The notes beneath the pieces are model-generated. The model worked only from the letters and a program-made list of their open reading frames with translations. It was not told the origin of the DNA and ran no database searches. The position numbers and the translations under genes are program-made. This document shows, in pieces, positions 17,497 through 25,754 of a stretch of 37,563 bases of DNA. Source of the DNA: Gammaproteobacteria bacterium. GTDB lineage: Bacteria > Pseudomonadota > Gammaproteobacteria > GRL18. The stretch is from assembly GCA_015231865.1 (NCBI GenBank), contig JADGAU010000012.1, forward strand, positions 1-37,563, given 5' to 3'. The first letter of the stretch is position 1. Each line of letters opens with the position of its first letter.

Positions 17497-17769
17497 TTAT
17501 CGATAGATAAAAAATCCATTTTCAAATTGATTCGATATCGTTCGAGTTTCAATTTTATCAACATGACTATAAGGTGAACCTGCTTTTAGTATAGAAATAA
17601 ATTCATTTAGCTTGTTTTTATCATCAACTGAAACACAAGCTTCAACATTACCACCGGGTAAATTCATAACATAGCCATTAAAACCTGCTTCTGATGCCAT
17701 TTCATGTACAGAAGCCCGGTAATAGACTCCTTGTACTCTGCCACTAATAATGCATTGATAGCTAATCAT
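17497..17769 (-). CDS. acyP: Acylphosphatase
   Basis: A 90-residue enzyme that hydrolyses acyl phosphates such as 1,3-bisphosphoglycerate and carbamoyl phosphate. The signature GRVQGVYYR includes catalytic Arg18, and NGYVMNLPGG includes Asn36. Their spacing of 18 residues equals that in the well-studied muscle enzyme. An in-frame ATG at 17787 exists, but AGGAC sits just upstream of the ATG at 17769, and the resulting length is the family norm, so 17769 is chosen. It sits 8 bp upstream of the thioredoxin-like gene. Confidence 0.93.
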   Translation of the reverse strand: MISYQCIISGRVQGVYYRASVHEMASEAGFNGYVMNLPGGNVEACVSVDDKNKLNEFISILKAGSPYSHVDKIETRTISNQFENGFFIYR

Positions 17770-17932
17770 AAATGTCCTACTTACCATTATCTCGTGCTGT
17801 TAAAGTCTTTCACTCTTAGCGAAAACTGTCCATGTGCTCTAAACTAACTTCATAGGCAACTCTACGTCTCTTAAATTCAAATGCGTATATTTCATAGCTT
17901 AAGTTTCTATAAAGTCTTAATCATAGGAGTAA

Positions 17933-18433
17933 TTATAGTTTGTTTTCATTTATCTGTTCATATTGTTTATTAACCAGATGAGTAATTAGCATAATCAGTA
18001 ATACGGATAGACCAAAGACATACAAACCACTATGTAGCTCAATACTGGCAATAGCTTCTAATTTGACCGTAACAATTAAAACTGCAACCACATAAACATC
18101 AAGCATACCCCAGCGTCCATAATCGTGCATAAGCCTTAATAACTTTTCCTGATGTTTGTTTTTTATCTGATTATGCAACAATATTTTAAATAGTAACAAT
18201 AATTTAATCATCGGTAAAACAATACTAAAACCTGCAACTAAAAGAAAAAGCAGATAATGACCTTTACTGAATAAGGTATATACACCTGATGCAACTGAAA
18301 TCGTATCTTCAAAGATTAATAATTTTGTTAAAGTCATCATAGGCAGGAATAGACCAGAGACAAATAGCAATACAGTAATGAATGACAATAAGAGCATTAC
18401 TTTGACTTCCATATCTGAATATAAACTTTGCAT
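17933..18433 (-). CDS. PqiA-like integral membrane protein
   Basis: A 166-residue protein with about four membrane helices (about 10-32, 58-80, 112-130, 134-155). The segments LFVSGLFLPMMTL, SVASGVYTLFSKGHYL and YGRWGMLDVYVVAVLI match one half of the paraquat-inducible protein A domain. The family is linked to lipid transport across the envelope with MCE proteins (PqiB/LetB). Here there is only a single half-domain and no MCE gene in view. It lies 33 bp downstream of the small hypothetical gene on the same strand and 164 bp upstream of acyP. Confidence 0.8.
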   Translation of the reverse strand: MQSLYSDMEVKVMLLLSFITVLLFVSGLFLPMMTLTKLLIFEDTISVASGVYTLFSKGHYLLFLLVAGFSIVLPMIKLLLLFKILLHNQIKNKHQEKLLRLMHDYGRWGMLDVYVVAVLIVTVKLEAIASIELHSGLYVFGLSVLLIMLITHLVNKQYEQINENKL

Positions 18434-18466
18434 TGATAATTGTTTTTAATAAATGGACAAAATGAG

Positions 18467-18829
18467 TCAATTAATGGTATGAATGTAAATTTTATACTCT
18501 TTATTATTAATATCTCTTGCCCACATGTATTTTCTACCCTGGTAAGGATAAACGAGAATTATTTCTTTAAGAAAATTCAGCTCTACATCCTGAGACTGAA
18601 AGTGTCGTTTTAAATTGGAGTGATAATACTCAATCGATTTTTTAATTCTACTGGTTAATTCCTCGGACGGATAAAAATCTGCGTTAATCCAGTCTATTTT
18701 TATATCAGCCCCTTTAACACTAATGTTGGCCAAATCATCGACCACATAACCATTATCCTCATAATTCATTAAGCTTAAAAAACTATCACCAAAATTATGC
18801 AGAGCAGATGAAATGTTTTTTGTCTTCAT
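18467..18829 (-). CDS. Small protein of unknown function, end of a four-gene cluster
   Basis: I do not recognise this 120-residue protein. It has no signal peptide or membrane segment and is mixed alpha/beta by composition, with a charged middle (SEELTSRIKKSIEYYHSN) and an aromatic C-terminal part (KYMWARDINNKEYKIYIH). The start is ATG 18829; a TTG two codons earlier is less likely. It overlaps the preceding zinc-ribbon gene by 35 bases, so the two are very likely coupled. Confidence 0.6.
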   Translation of the reverse strand: MKTKNISSALHNFGDSFLSLMNYEDNGYVVDDLANISVKGADIKIDWINADFYPSEELTSRIKKSIEYYHSNLKRHFQSQDVELNFLKEIILVYPYQGRKYMWARDINNKEYKIYIHTIN

Positions 18830-19016
18830 GCTCAATTGCTACGTTGTCACTTTTTTTGTCTTGTTCTTTGAAAAACTCATCGGGAGATATTTGAATAATT
18901 GCCTGTTCCTGCTGCTTACAGCTTTTGCATTGAACAATGAGCGGGCTTTGATTGTCAATAGATATCCGAGTCATATTACCGCCACATTTACGACAGTTTT
19001 GAAATGGCTCACTCAT
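18795..19016 (-). CDS. Small zinc-ribbon protein
   Basis: A 73-residue protein with two CxxC pairs: Cys8/Cys11 (NCRKCGG) and Cys30/Cys33 (VQCKSCKQ). They form a probable zinc-binding ribbon followed by a charged tail. Its function is unknown; such ribbons often serve as protein- or nucleic-acid-binding modules. It overlaps the upstream membrane-protein gene by 8 bases (ATGAGTGA) and the downstream gene by 35, so all are likely translated together. The Cys spacing is seen directly; zinc binding is inferred. Confidence 0.7.
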   Translation of the reverse strand: MSEPFQNCRKCGGNMTRISIDNQSPLIVQCKSCKQQEQAIIQISPDEFFKEQDKKSDNVAIEHEDKKHFICSA

Positions 19017-19407
19017 GATTCTCAGCCTTAAGTATATTTTCTTTAAACCATTGTTTGAGTTCAGGGTTTAATTGCTGCCAGAAAACACCATGATAATCAG
19101 GCTTTTTTGTTTCCAGATAAATTAATATTGTGCTGATCAATAATGAAATTAGACCGACAAAAAGCCAGTTTAAATAAGCAAACAGCAATGTACTTATGGA
19201 TAATAAGAGAAAGCTGCCAGCCCAAATCAATTCCGGGATTCGTGATAAACGAAAGACATTACAAAAAAGAAAAAAATGCCCCACAACAAAAACTATCATG
19301 TATGAAGCCACAGGTAAGTCTTTATACAAGGTAAAAGATAAAACAATCCCTATAACAATGACCATAATATCAAGCTTTGACAAGCGAAAACCGGGCTGAA
19401 ATTTCAT
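19009..19407 (-). CDS. Conserved four-helix membrane protein of unknown function
   Basis: A 132-residue protein with about four hydrophobic helices between residues 10 and 100 (LDIMVIVIGIVLSFTLY, SYMIVFVVGHFFLFCNVFRL, WAGSFLLLSISTLLFAYL, VGLISLLISTILIYL). A cytoplasm-facing tail follows (KPDYHGVFWQQLNPELKQWF). The HFFLFCNVFRLSR and YHGV stretches look conserved-protein-like, but I cannot name the family. The start is 1 bp after the stop of the 305-residue gene upstream. Function unknown. Confidence 0.7.
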   Translation of the reverse strand: MKFQPGFRLSKLDIMVIVIGIVLSFTLYKDLPVASYMIVFVVGHFFLFCNVFRLSRIPELIWAGSFLLLSISTLLFAYLNWLFVGLISLLISTILIYLETKKPDYHGVFWQQLNPELKQWFKENILKAENHE

Positions 19408-19408
19408 G

Positions 19409-20326
19409 TTACTTAGCTGTCTTCAGGGCTTTACCAAGCCACATGTCATGATTAGGATAATTACCCATTAAGTCCATTGCATAGAGTTTTTTATCCGGAT
19501 CGATTAAACCTTCACTATCCTGCCAGGGAATAATGTTGCCAGCTACATCCTGCGATTGATAAAACCAGGCATAGCCGCCAAAATAATCATCACCGTGAAA
19601 ACTAAGAATTTTGGGTAGTGTTGGTTCATTTTTTTCAAACTGGTCTCGTTGGAATTTAAACTCTGACCGGGCATTCTCACGCTGGCAATAAAATTTATGA
19701 TAAAAACCTGCCTGATCATGAAAATCACCATCATGCACATGAACTGTGGGAAAAAATAATTTCTTTGAATCTCGGGTAGGAAATTCAAAAGCCATTGGAT
19801 GGATGGTATTTTCTATTTCCTGATCCTCTCTGCTTAAATCTATTTTTAACTGAAAGACTGCAAAACCATAATCTGCATAATCGGGCATTTTGTGCCAGAC
19901 TTTATCAGGCAATCTAAATCGTGGGTCAAGTCGTTTAAAATCTTCCATGGAAGGCACATAAGAGGCTTCATAATCCCCAACTTCCTCTACTGTTAGTAGT
20001 GGTGGCGGTGCTCCTGCAGATACTGCATCAAGATCATCACTTAAATCAAACATAATTTCTTCTACTTCAGGTAAACAAACCCTGGATAAATCATCAAAAA
20101 AATCAGGATAATCTTTCAAGTTAATAAATCTAAGGGCATTTTCATCACTTCCCGCCAAAACAGGTAAAGGTAAAATCATAGCCGCTGTTGATGTTGATAC
20201 AATGGATAAACTATAAGCAATTAGTTGTTTTTCATGACTGCTATGCCTTGCAAAAATATTAGTTTTTGTTACCTTTAACCAGGCTTGTCTTTGAGCTTCT
20301 AAATCTTCAGTGGTTATAATACACAT
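19409..20326 (-). CDS. Conserved protein of unknown function, lead gene of the 18.5-20.3 kb cluster
   Basis: A 305-residue protein without signal peptide or obvious membrane helices. Notable stretches are TNIFARHSSHEKQLIAYS near residue 24, AAMILPLPV near residue 49, LRFINLKDYPDFFDDL near residue 65, and a C-terminal HVHDGDFHDQAGFYHKFYCQ. ATG 20326 is chosen because GGAAA lies just upstream; an ATG four codons earlier has no ribosome-binding site. I do not recognise the family. The pattern of conserved-looking blocks and tight linkage to the next three genes suggests one functional unit. Confidence 0.7.
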   Translation of the reverse strand: MCIITTEDLEAQRQAWLKVTKTNIFARHSSHEKQLIAYSLSIVSTSTAAMILPLPVLAGSDENALRFINLKDYPDFFDDLSRVCLPEVEEIMFDLSDDLDAVSAGAPPPLLTVEEVGDYEASYVPSMEDFKRLDPRFRLPDKVWHKMPDYADYGFAVFQLKIDLSREDQEIENTIHPMAFEFPTRDSKKLFFPTVHVHDGDFHDQAGFYHKFYCQRENARSEFKFQRDQFEKNEPTLPKILSFHGDDYFGGYAWFYQSQDVAGNIIPWQDSEGLIDPDKKLYAMDLMGNYPNHDMWLGKALKTAK

Positions 20327-20614
20327 TAGTGTTTCCATTAGGGCTGATAGTATAATTCATTGTGGTCATATGAAATTGTGAATCTTTTTCTTTCTTTTAG
20401 CTACTAACCTTATTACCACTGAAAATTCAGAGTAAACATAAACTTTTAGCAAACTTGTTTACATTTAATCTATTAATTTTGGGTAATTTTGACTCAATTA
20501 AAGACAGTCTATCAATGTCTGTTGTCTCAACTTTATTCTCAACTTATCAGTTGATAACCATAAAAGAGTAAAATACCATAGTAAATCACAATTAAACAGA
20601 ATGGTAACTACATT

Positions 20615-20746
20615 ATGGGAACTTATGATTATTTAATTCTGTCTTTGATTGTCTTTTTAGTACACGCTGTGTTTGCTAATATTATTTTTATTCAAAGGCA
20701 AAAGACTAAAAATTCATCATATGAAGATAGTTCTGAAAAAAAGTGA
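20615..20746 (+). CDS. Possible 43-residue single-pass membrane protein
   Basis: ATG 20615 opens a 43-codon frame. A hydrophobic segment (residues about 5-26, LILSLIVFLVHAVFANIIFI) is followed by a short charged tail (QRQKTKNSSYEDSSEKK). The layout is typical of small inner-membrane proteins. The ribosome-binding site is weak (GGTAA about 10 nt upstream). AT-rich DNA can generate such frames by chance, so confidence is limited. Confidence 0.4.
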   Translation: MGTYDYLILSLIVFLVHAVFANIIFIQRQKTKNSSYEDSSEKK

Positions 20747-20903
20747 TTAGCAATACCTGGATTGTTAGTCTGTAAGACAATTAAGATATTTTCGTAACGG
20801 TTGTTTTAATCGCTGAGTTTTAGCCCCTGAACAGTCGCCTCCTTTTAAGTTTGAAAACATTTTTAGATAGCTCTATTGTTTCCTAAGTTCGAGGTAGACA
20901 AAA

Positions 20904-20934
20904 TTAATACATTGTATTAAGTCTAAGTTATAAT
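20904..20934 (+). promoter_or_regulatory. 17-bp palindrome next to a TATAAT element upstream of the GGDEF gene
   Basis: TTAATACA-T-TGTATTAA (20904-20920) is a perfect palindrome with 8-bp arms. TATAAT follows at 20929-20934, 80 bp before the GTG of the GGDEF gene. The palindrome covers the -35 position. This is a plausible operator for a dimeric regulator. No clear -35 hexamer is visible, so an activator could equally be needed. Confidence 0.4.
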
Positions 20935-21013
20935 ATACTAAAAAGAAGCAAATTGTGTAAAAAAAATGATCTATTATAAATAGTTTACAAATAAAATTTA
21001 TGGTGACAATTGA

Positions 21014-22594
21014 GTGAAATATCTGAAGCTAAGTAATAAGCTATCTATATTTATGGTTATAGGAATTATAGTGCTTGTTGCAATTATTGGTATTTATGTT
21101 GATACATTATTGAAAGATAGTCACTATAAAAGTACAAACGCACGTATGCTTCATGGGTTTAATAGATTGTCTACTGATCTAGCACATGATCTTAAAAACT
21201 TACACAAAAGTTTATCTTCAATAAAGTCTAATGAAGGATTTCACGCATCAATTGATCTTATCAATAATTATCAAGACAAAATCAAATATAATGCTATCTT
21301 GCTTGATGAAGAGAAAAAGATCATTACTAAAGATTTACTCAGTAGAGTAAAGTTATCTTTAAACGATCGAATTTATTTGTATGATGATAATCAAGAACTA
21401 ATTGCTTTTGTCATTCGTCAAGATGAGAAATATCTTCAGGCTTTTATCTCTTATGAAAATGGTAACCCTATTTTATATTCCAAATTCGATTCAGATGAAA
21501 CTTATATCAGAAATATGGATAAAAGCCTTTCTGCGTTTTTATTAAATCACAATTATACATTTGACAAGCCCGTTGAAGACAAAGGTGCTTTTAGCTTTCA
21601 TCATATTAATGATCTGATTAGTGTGAAAGCTCATTTAAGCTTGTTTACACCGAGTTCTACAATAAAAAAAGCGCATATTGAATTGGAAAAAATTTATGAT
21701 AATAGCTATTTTTCTTCTATTTCTTCGTACCTTAATATGCATATATCAGGAACCTCTTCTCAGACTTATTCAAATAAATCATTTTTGTTGTCCAAAGTCA
21801 AAGAGATTGAAGAAATTGACATGGTGAAAACTAGTAAACTTTATATTGGTGTAGCAAATATTAATACAGAAAATGGTCTTTATTATTATCATGTCCGTCT
21901 TGATAGAAAGGAATTATTAGAAACATTAACAAAAGTGCGTAATGAATTTATATTAATAACGCTATCTGCAGTAGTTTTGATACTTATGCTGTTTCATTTC
22001 TTTTTTCAACAAAATCTATACTCTCCTTTAAACAATGTTATGGCGCAAATTAACGGACTTAAAAATTGCACTGACAGCCATGATGAGTTGAAAACTATTT
22101 CTGAAAATGTAAATCAACTCCTATCTACTGCATTTAATGATGAATTAACTGGAACATACAATAGACACTATTTCAAAGAAAATATCACAAAAATTCTTGA
22201 TGAAAATCAAGGGCAAACAGGTATTATTTTCTTCGATATTGATCATTTTAAACAGATTAATGATACCTATGGACATGATACTGGAGATATTGTCTTAAAA
22301 GAGCTCGCAAAATTGGTGCAGTACCACATTAGAAAAGAAGACAAGCTAATCCGTTGGGGTGGCGAAGAATTTATCATAATTGTCAGAGTAGCAAATAGCG
22401 AAGAACTTATTGAGATAGCTGAACATTTAAGAAAAAGAGTGGAATCTAATACATTTTCTGAAGTTTCAGACGTAACATGTAGCTTTGGATGTTACCTGCA
22501 TTCTGAAACTAGTGATATTATGGCTTCTGTTAAACTTGCAGATGAATTTTTATATCGTGCTAAGACTGAAGGTCGCAATAGAGTTGCCTCTTAA
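21014..22594 (+). CDS. Membrane-bound sensory diguanylate cyclase (GGDEF)
   Basis: A 526-residue protein. TM1 is about 12-30, a periplasmic sensor domain about 31-308, TM2 about 310-332, and a cytoplasmic GGDEF domain about 365-525. DELTGTYNRHYF, FDIDHFKQINDTYGHD and the active-site GGEEF at 449-453 are intact. The I-site RKED at 440-443 predicts feedback inhibition. The start is GTG 21014 with GGTGA upstream; a TGA directly precedes it in frame. It makes c-di-GMP in response to an external cue. A binding-protein gene follows 107 bp downstream and may deliver the ligand. Confidence 0.93.
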   Translation: MKYLKLSNKLSIFMVIGIIVLVAIIGIYVDTLLKDSHYKSTNARMLHGFNRLSTDLAHDLKNLHKSLSSIKSNEGFHASIDLINNYQDKIKYNAILLDEEKKIITKDLLSRVKLSLNDRIYLYDDNQELIAFVIRQDEKYLQAFISYENGNPILYSKFDSDETYIRNMDKSLSAFLLNHNYTFDKPVEDKGAFSFHHINDLISVKAHLSLFTPSSTIKKAHIELEKIYDNSYFSSISSYLNMHISGTSSQTYSNKSFLLSKVKEIEEIDMVKTSKLYIGVANINTENGLYYYHVRLDRKELLETLTKVRNEFILITLSAVVLILMLFHFFFQQNLYSPLNNVMAQINGLKNCTDSHDELKTISENVNQLLSTAFNDELTGTYNRHYFKENITKILDENQGQTGIIFFDIDHFKQINDTYGHDTGDIVLKELAKLVQYHIRKEDKLIRWGGEEFIIIVRVANSEELIEIAEHLRKRVESNTFSEVSDVTCSFGCYLHSETSDIMASVKLADEFLYRAKTEGRNRVAS

Positions 22595-22701
22595 AAAACA
22601 AAAATTTTAAATCATTGATTTTTATAACTACAATTTCGATCGTAAAATTTTTTTAACGCTGTGGGCACTCTTGACTATATCGTTAATTTTAAGGAACCGT
22701 A

Positions 22702-23619
22702 ATGCTTAATTTAAAAATTTTTTACAGTTTATTTTTAATATTTATTTTCCCGATAAATGTATCAGCACAAAATATTAAGATAATTGCATTTGCGCAAGAC
22801 TCCATGGCAAATGACTTTCGTCAGGCTCAAGTTTTTGAAGTCCGCGATGCGTTAGAATCTAATCCTGATGTTAAGTTTATTTTTGCTGATGCAAAGGGAC
22901 AAACTTCACTTATGATTAGTCAAATTGAAAAATTTATAGCAAGCAATGTGGATCTAATTATTGTTGGAACCAATGATGACAAGGCTGTAGTCCCCGTTAT
23001 TGCTAAGGCGTATCAATCGGGTATTCCTGTAATAATTCTTGATCGTGGTATTAAGAGCAAGAAATATTCAACTTTTATCAATTCTGACAACATCAAAATT
23101 GGAAAGATCGGGGCAGAGTACATAGCGGATCAACTTGATGGTAAAGGAAAAATATTGTTGTTTGAAGGCATTCAGACAGCAGATGTAACACAATTACGAA
23201 CAAAAGGTTTTATGGATGAGATTTCTAAGTATAAAAATATTGAGGTAATCAAACGTACCGGGAATTACCTTCGTCGAGATACCATTATTGAAATGGAACA
23301 ATTAATAGCTGATGGTATTAATGTGGATGCTGTTTTCGCACACAGTGATAGTATGATTAGTGGTGTACGTTCTGTACTTCTTCGTCATAATGTGGATCTT
23401 GGATCTGTTATAACGATAGGATGCGACTACACTAGTGAAGCTCAAAAAGCGATTCGAACTGGTAAGCAAACAGGTTCCGTTAAATTCCCGCTTGGTGGTA
23501 AACAATCTGCTGAAATAGCACTTAAAATATTATCCGGTGAACAGGTACCTTATCATATATCTATTCCTGTTAAATTAGTAACCAAAGAAAATGTTGATGA
23601 GGTGGAACCAATTTTTTAA
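22702..23619 (+). CDS. Periplasmic sugar-type substrate-binding protein (RbsB/TorT-like), no transporter nearby
   Basis: A 305-residue type I periplasmic binding protein. Residues 1-22 are a signal peptide (cleavage after VSA). The fold shows IEKFIASNVDLIIVGTNDD near residue 75, GIPVIILDRGI near residue 110 and AVFAHSDSMISGVR near residue 211, as in ribose- and TorT-type proteins. AAGGAA lies 7 nt before the ATG. No permease or ATPase gene is present in the window, so import is unlikely to be its role here. Following a membrane GGDEF sensor, it more likely acts as a ligand-loaded partner, as LuxP does for LuxQ (inference). Confidence 0.88.
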   Translation: MLNLKIFYSLFLIFIFPINVSAQNIKIIAFAQDSMANDFRQAQVFEVRDALESNPDVKFIFADAKGQTSLMISQIEKFIASNVDLIIVGTNDDKAVVPVIAKAYQSGIPVIILDRGIKSKKYSTFINSDNIKIGKIGAEYIADQLDGKGKILLFEGIQTADVTQLRTKGFMDEISKYKNIEVIKRTGNYLRRDTIIEMEQLIADGINVDAVFAHSDSMISGVRSVLLRHNVDLGSVITIGCDYTSEAQKAIRTGKQTGSVKFPLGGKQSAEIALKILSGEQVPYHISIPVKLVTKENVDEVEPIF

Positions 23620-23789
23620 ACCATGGAAACAATTTCTTTTAAACTGTTGCATTGTTCATTATAACTGCTGCAATATAATGTCTACTGAACGGGGGATTTA
23701 TATCATGTTAATCAGTTTAGAAGTTTGAAAATTTAATTCCATTTAAATCATACATATTAAGCTATATTTATAAAAAAGGTAAACTCATT

Positions 23790-24671
23790 ATGAAAATAAT
23801 TTCCATTCTAGTCTGTAGTTTCTTGCTGTCAGTTAATTCTTTTGCCAAAGAAATAACTCAGGATTATAAAGGTATTTCAACACAGGCGAACTTGGTCACT
23901 GCAAGCGATAATTGGCAGGCAAGTTCGGTAGTTCTATTGCTACATGGCACTATTGCCCACAATAAAATGGAAATCATTGCTGCTTTACAAAATGCATTTA
24001 AAGATAATGAAATCACGTCTCTGGCAATTAACTTGAGTCTTGGCTTAAATAATCGTAAAGGTATGTACCCTTGTGCAACACCTCATACACACAAGCATAC
24101 CGATTCATTAGAAGAAATAGATTTATGGTTAAACTGGTTAAAAAAACAGGGGGCTAAATCTGTTATTTTAATGGGACACTCTCGTGGTGGTAATCAAATC
24201 GCCTGGTATGCCAGTGAACATAATGCTGATAATGCAATTACTCAAGTTGTTCTTTTAGCACCTGGAATTGTAGAACCTGGCGAACTAGCAAAAGAATATA
24301 ATAAGAAATATAAAACGCCTTTAAAACCAATTCTTGATAATGCAAAATCTCTAATTGCCGCAGGTAAAGGAAAGGATATGTTAAAGGATATTGATTTTAT
24401 TTATTGTGCTAAAACCTCTGCTACAGCAGATGCATTTGTTAACTATTATCAGGAAAATAAAAACTTTAACACGGCTGAGCTAGTTAAAAAAATTGAAAAA
24501 CCCGTCATCGTTATTGCAGGATCTGAAGATACTGTCAGTGCGGATGTTGAAGATAAAATGGCTGAAGCGGCAGAACTTGATAATGTTAAATTACATACAA
24601 TTGATGGTGCAGATCATTTCTTTAGAGACTTATATATTGAAGAAGTATTAGAAATCATCATGGATAATTAA
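23790..24671 (+). CDS. Secreted alpha/beta hydrolase
   Basis: A 293-residue protein with a signal peptide (about 1-19, ending SFA-KE). The alpha/beta-hydrolase core has the oxyanion segment LLLHGTIAHN, the nucleophile elbow GHSRGG near residue 131, the acid AGSEDTVSAD, and the final GADHFF with catalytic His. Substrate is unknown; an esterase or peptidase-like role in the envelope is possible. Its TAA and the TTA of the convergent ICMT gene overlap by three bases, so no intergenic terminator fits there. Confidence 0.85.
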   Translation: MKIISILVCSFLLSVNSFAKEITQDYKGISTQANLVTASDNWQASSVVLLLHGTIAHNKMEIIAALQNAFKDNEITSLAINLSLGLNNRKGMYPCATPHTHKHTDSLEEIDLWLNWLKKQGAKSVILMGHSRGGNQIAWYASEHNADNAITQVVLLAPGIVEPGELAKEYNKKYKTPLKPILDNAKSLIAAGKGKDMLKDIDFIYCAKTSATADAFVNYYQENKNFNTAELVKKIEKPVIVIAGSEDTVSADVEDKMAEAAELDNVKLHTIDGADHFFRDLYIEEVLEIIMDN

Positions 24672-25150
24672 ATCCATCGTCTAACGCTTTTCTTGTACTG
24701 TACATAATCATCACCAAATTTTTGCTCTAAAATAACTTCTTCATATTGAATCTGCATGGTGTTTATTGTCCACACAAACGTGGGCAATAGGACCAGTGCT
24801 GAGAGCACACCTAAAAATAATGACCAGCCAGTAAGCAATAATAATAAGCCCAAATACATGGGATTACGTGAAAATTTATACATTCCTCTTTTAACAACAG
24901 TTTCTGCTTTTTCTGGTTTCATTGGATTAACCGAAGTTTTTGCAATTAGAAAAAGAAATAAAGAACTTAAATCAATAAGACCTCCAATAAATATAATACC
25001 AATGCCTATATCTTGTGTATCAATAGACCAGGAATAAACTGGGTAATACTGACTTAAAAGCCACATCAATCCTGCAAATATAACCATATAAACTGGTGGC
25101 GGAATAAGAAGCTTTAAGGGATTAACATAAGTTATCGTAGATTTGGACAT
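24668..25150 (-). CDS. Isoprenylcysteine methyltransferase-like (ICMT/PEMT family) membrane protein
   Basis: A 160-residue membrane protein with about four helices. The family signature is RGMYKFSRNPMYLGLLLLL near residue 88 (pattern G-x-Y-x-x-x-R-(H/N)-P-x-Y-x-G), which binds S-adenosylmethionine; YEEVILEQKFGDDYVQYKK near the C-terminus is also typical. Bacterial members methylate lipids or small molecules; the substrate is not known here. The gene ends tail-to-tail with the hydrolase gene. Confidence 0.88.
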   Translation of the reverse strand: MSKSTITYVNPLKLLIPPPVYMVIFAGLMWLLSQYYPVYSWSIDTQDIGIGIIFIGGLIDLSSLFLFLIAKTSVNPMKPEKAETVVKRGMYKFSRNPMYLGLLLLLTGWSLFLGVLSALVLLPTFVWTINTMQIQYEEVILEQKFGDDYVQYKKSVRRWI

Positions 25151-25266
25151 TAGACTTCACCATAAAATATAGAAAATATTATTTACTTCAATTTGTTCAT
25201 CTTTCATTCATTTTAATACTCGTATAATCAATTTAACACATCAGAAAAACTAAAAAGGAGAAAATG

Positions 25267-25581
25267 ATGAAAAAGTTAATTGGATTTTTAATTTTATGTT
25301 TTGCCCTATCAGGAACTGTTATGGCAAAAGGACAGCACCAGGGTTGGGATAACAATAATGGACATTATAGTTCTCATTATAATAAGCATGACTATCGTGA
25401 TCATCAGTCAAATCACCGAAATTATCGTAAAAATGTCAAAATTGACAGGCATCATAGAAGAGACCATTACCGTCCAACAAAAGTGGTAAAAGTTTCATCA
25501 AGACGCCACAATCATCATAATATTGCAGGTATCGTTATTACATCTGGATTAATTGGGTATATTTTAGGTAATGCTCATTAA
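25267..25581 (+). CDS. Small secreted histidine-rich protein
   Basis: A 104-residue protein. Residues 1-20 are a signal peptide (ending VMA-KG). The mature part has 13 His among about 84 residues plus many Arg, Lys, Asn and Tyr, then a hydrophobic C-terminal stretch (IAGIVITSGLIGYILG) that may insert in a membrane. ATG 25267 is chosen over ATG 25264 because AGGAG at 25256-25260 is then 6 nt away. Metal binding in the periplasm is plausible from composition only; I do not recognise a named family. Confidence 0.7.
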   Translation: MKKLIGFLILCFALSGTVMAKGQHQGWDNNNGHYSSHYNKHDYRDHQSNHRNYRKNVKIDRHHRRDHYRPTKVVKVSSRRHNHHNIAGIVITSGLIGYILGNAH

Positions 25582-25594
25582 TTTGAGAATGCAT

Positions 25595-25660
25595 TATAAA
25601 TCCCCCTTTTTCTAGCAATAGTAGGTGCTACGAAGCGAGGGGGGAAGCTTCAAGGTGCAT
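25595..25660. other. GC-rich patch with overlapping hairpins between the His-rich gene and sthA
   Basis: In otherwise AT-rich DNA, TCCCCC (25601-25606) can pair with GGGGGA (25640-25645), and GAAGC (25632-25636) with GCTTC (25647-25651). The two pairings compete. It could end transcription of the His-rich gene or be a small repeat remnant. No T-run follows immediately. Confidence 0.25.
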
Positions 25661-25677
25661 ATTTATTTTATAACTAA

Positions 25678-25712
25678 CTCAGAATTAATTTTGCAATTCG
25701 ATTTATTCTGAG
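25678..25712. promoter_or_regulatory. Inverted repeat upstream of sthA
   Basis: CTCAGAAT (25678-25685) and ATTCTGAG (25705-25712) are perfect 8-bp arms separated by 19 bp, ending 42 bp before the sthA ATG. This could be an operator or a leader hairpin. No further evidence is visible. Confidence 0.3.
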
Positions 25713-25754
25713 CTATAAAAGACAATATCTTTAACACTTCCAAGAGAATAAATT

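Larger units (their letters stand above)
20327..21013. other. AT-rich divergent intergenic region
   Basis: This stretch separates the minus-strand unknown cluster from the plus-strand GGDEF gene. It holds a possible 43-codon ORF (20615-20746), a palindrome TTATCA-GT-TGATAA at 20544-20557, a perfect 17-bp palindrome at 20904-20920, and a TATAAT at 20929-20934. I see nothing else with coding character and no tRNA-like or terminator-like structure. Confidence 0.5.

Noticed and set aside
22609-22624. Intrinsic terminator after the GGDEF gene (AAATCA-T-TGATTT)
   Set aside because: The stem is only six AT-rich pairs with a one-base loop; too weak to call.
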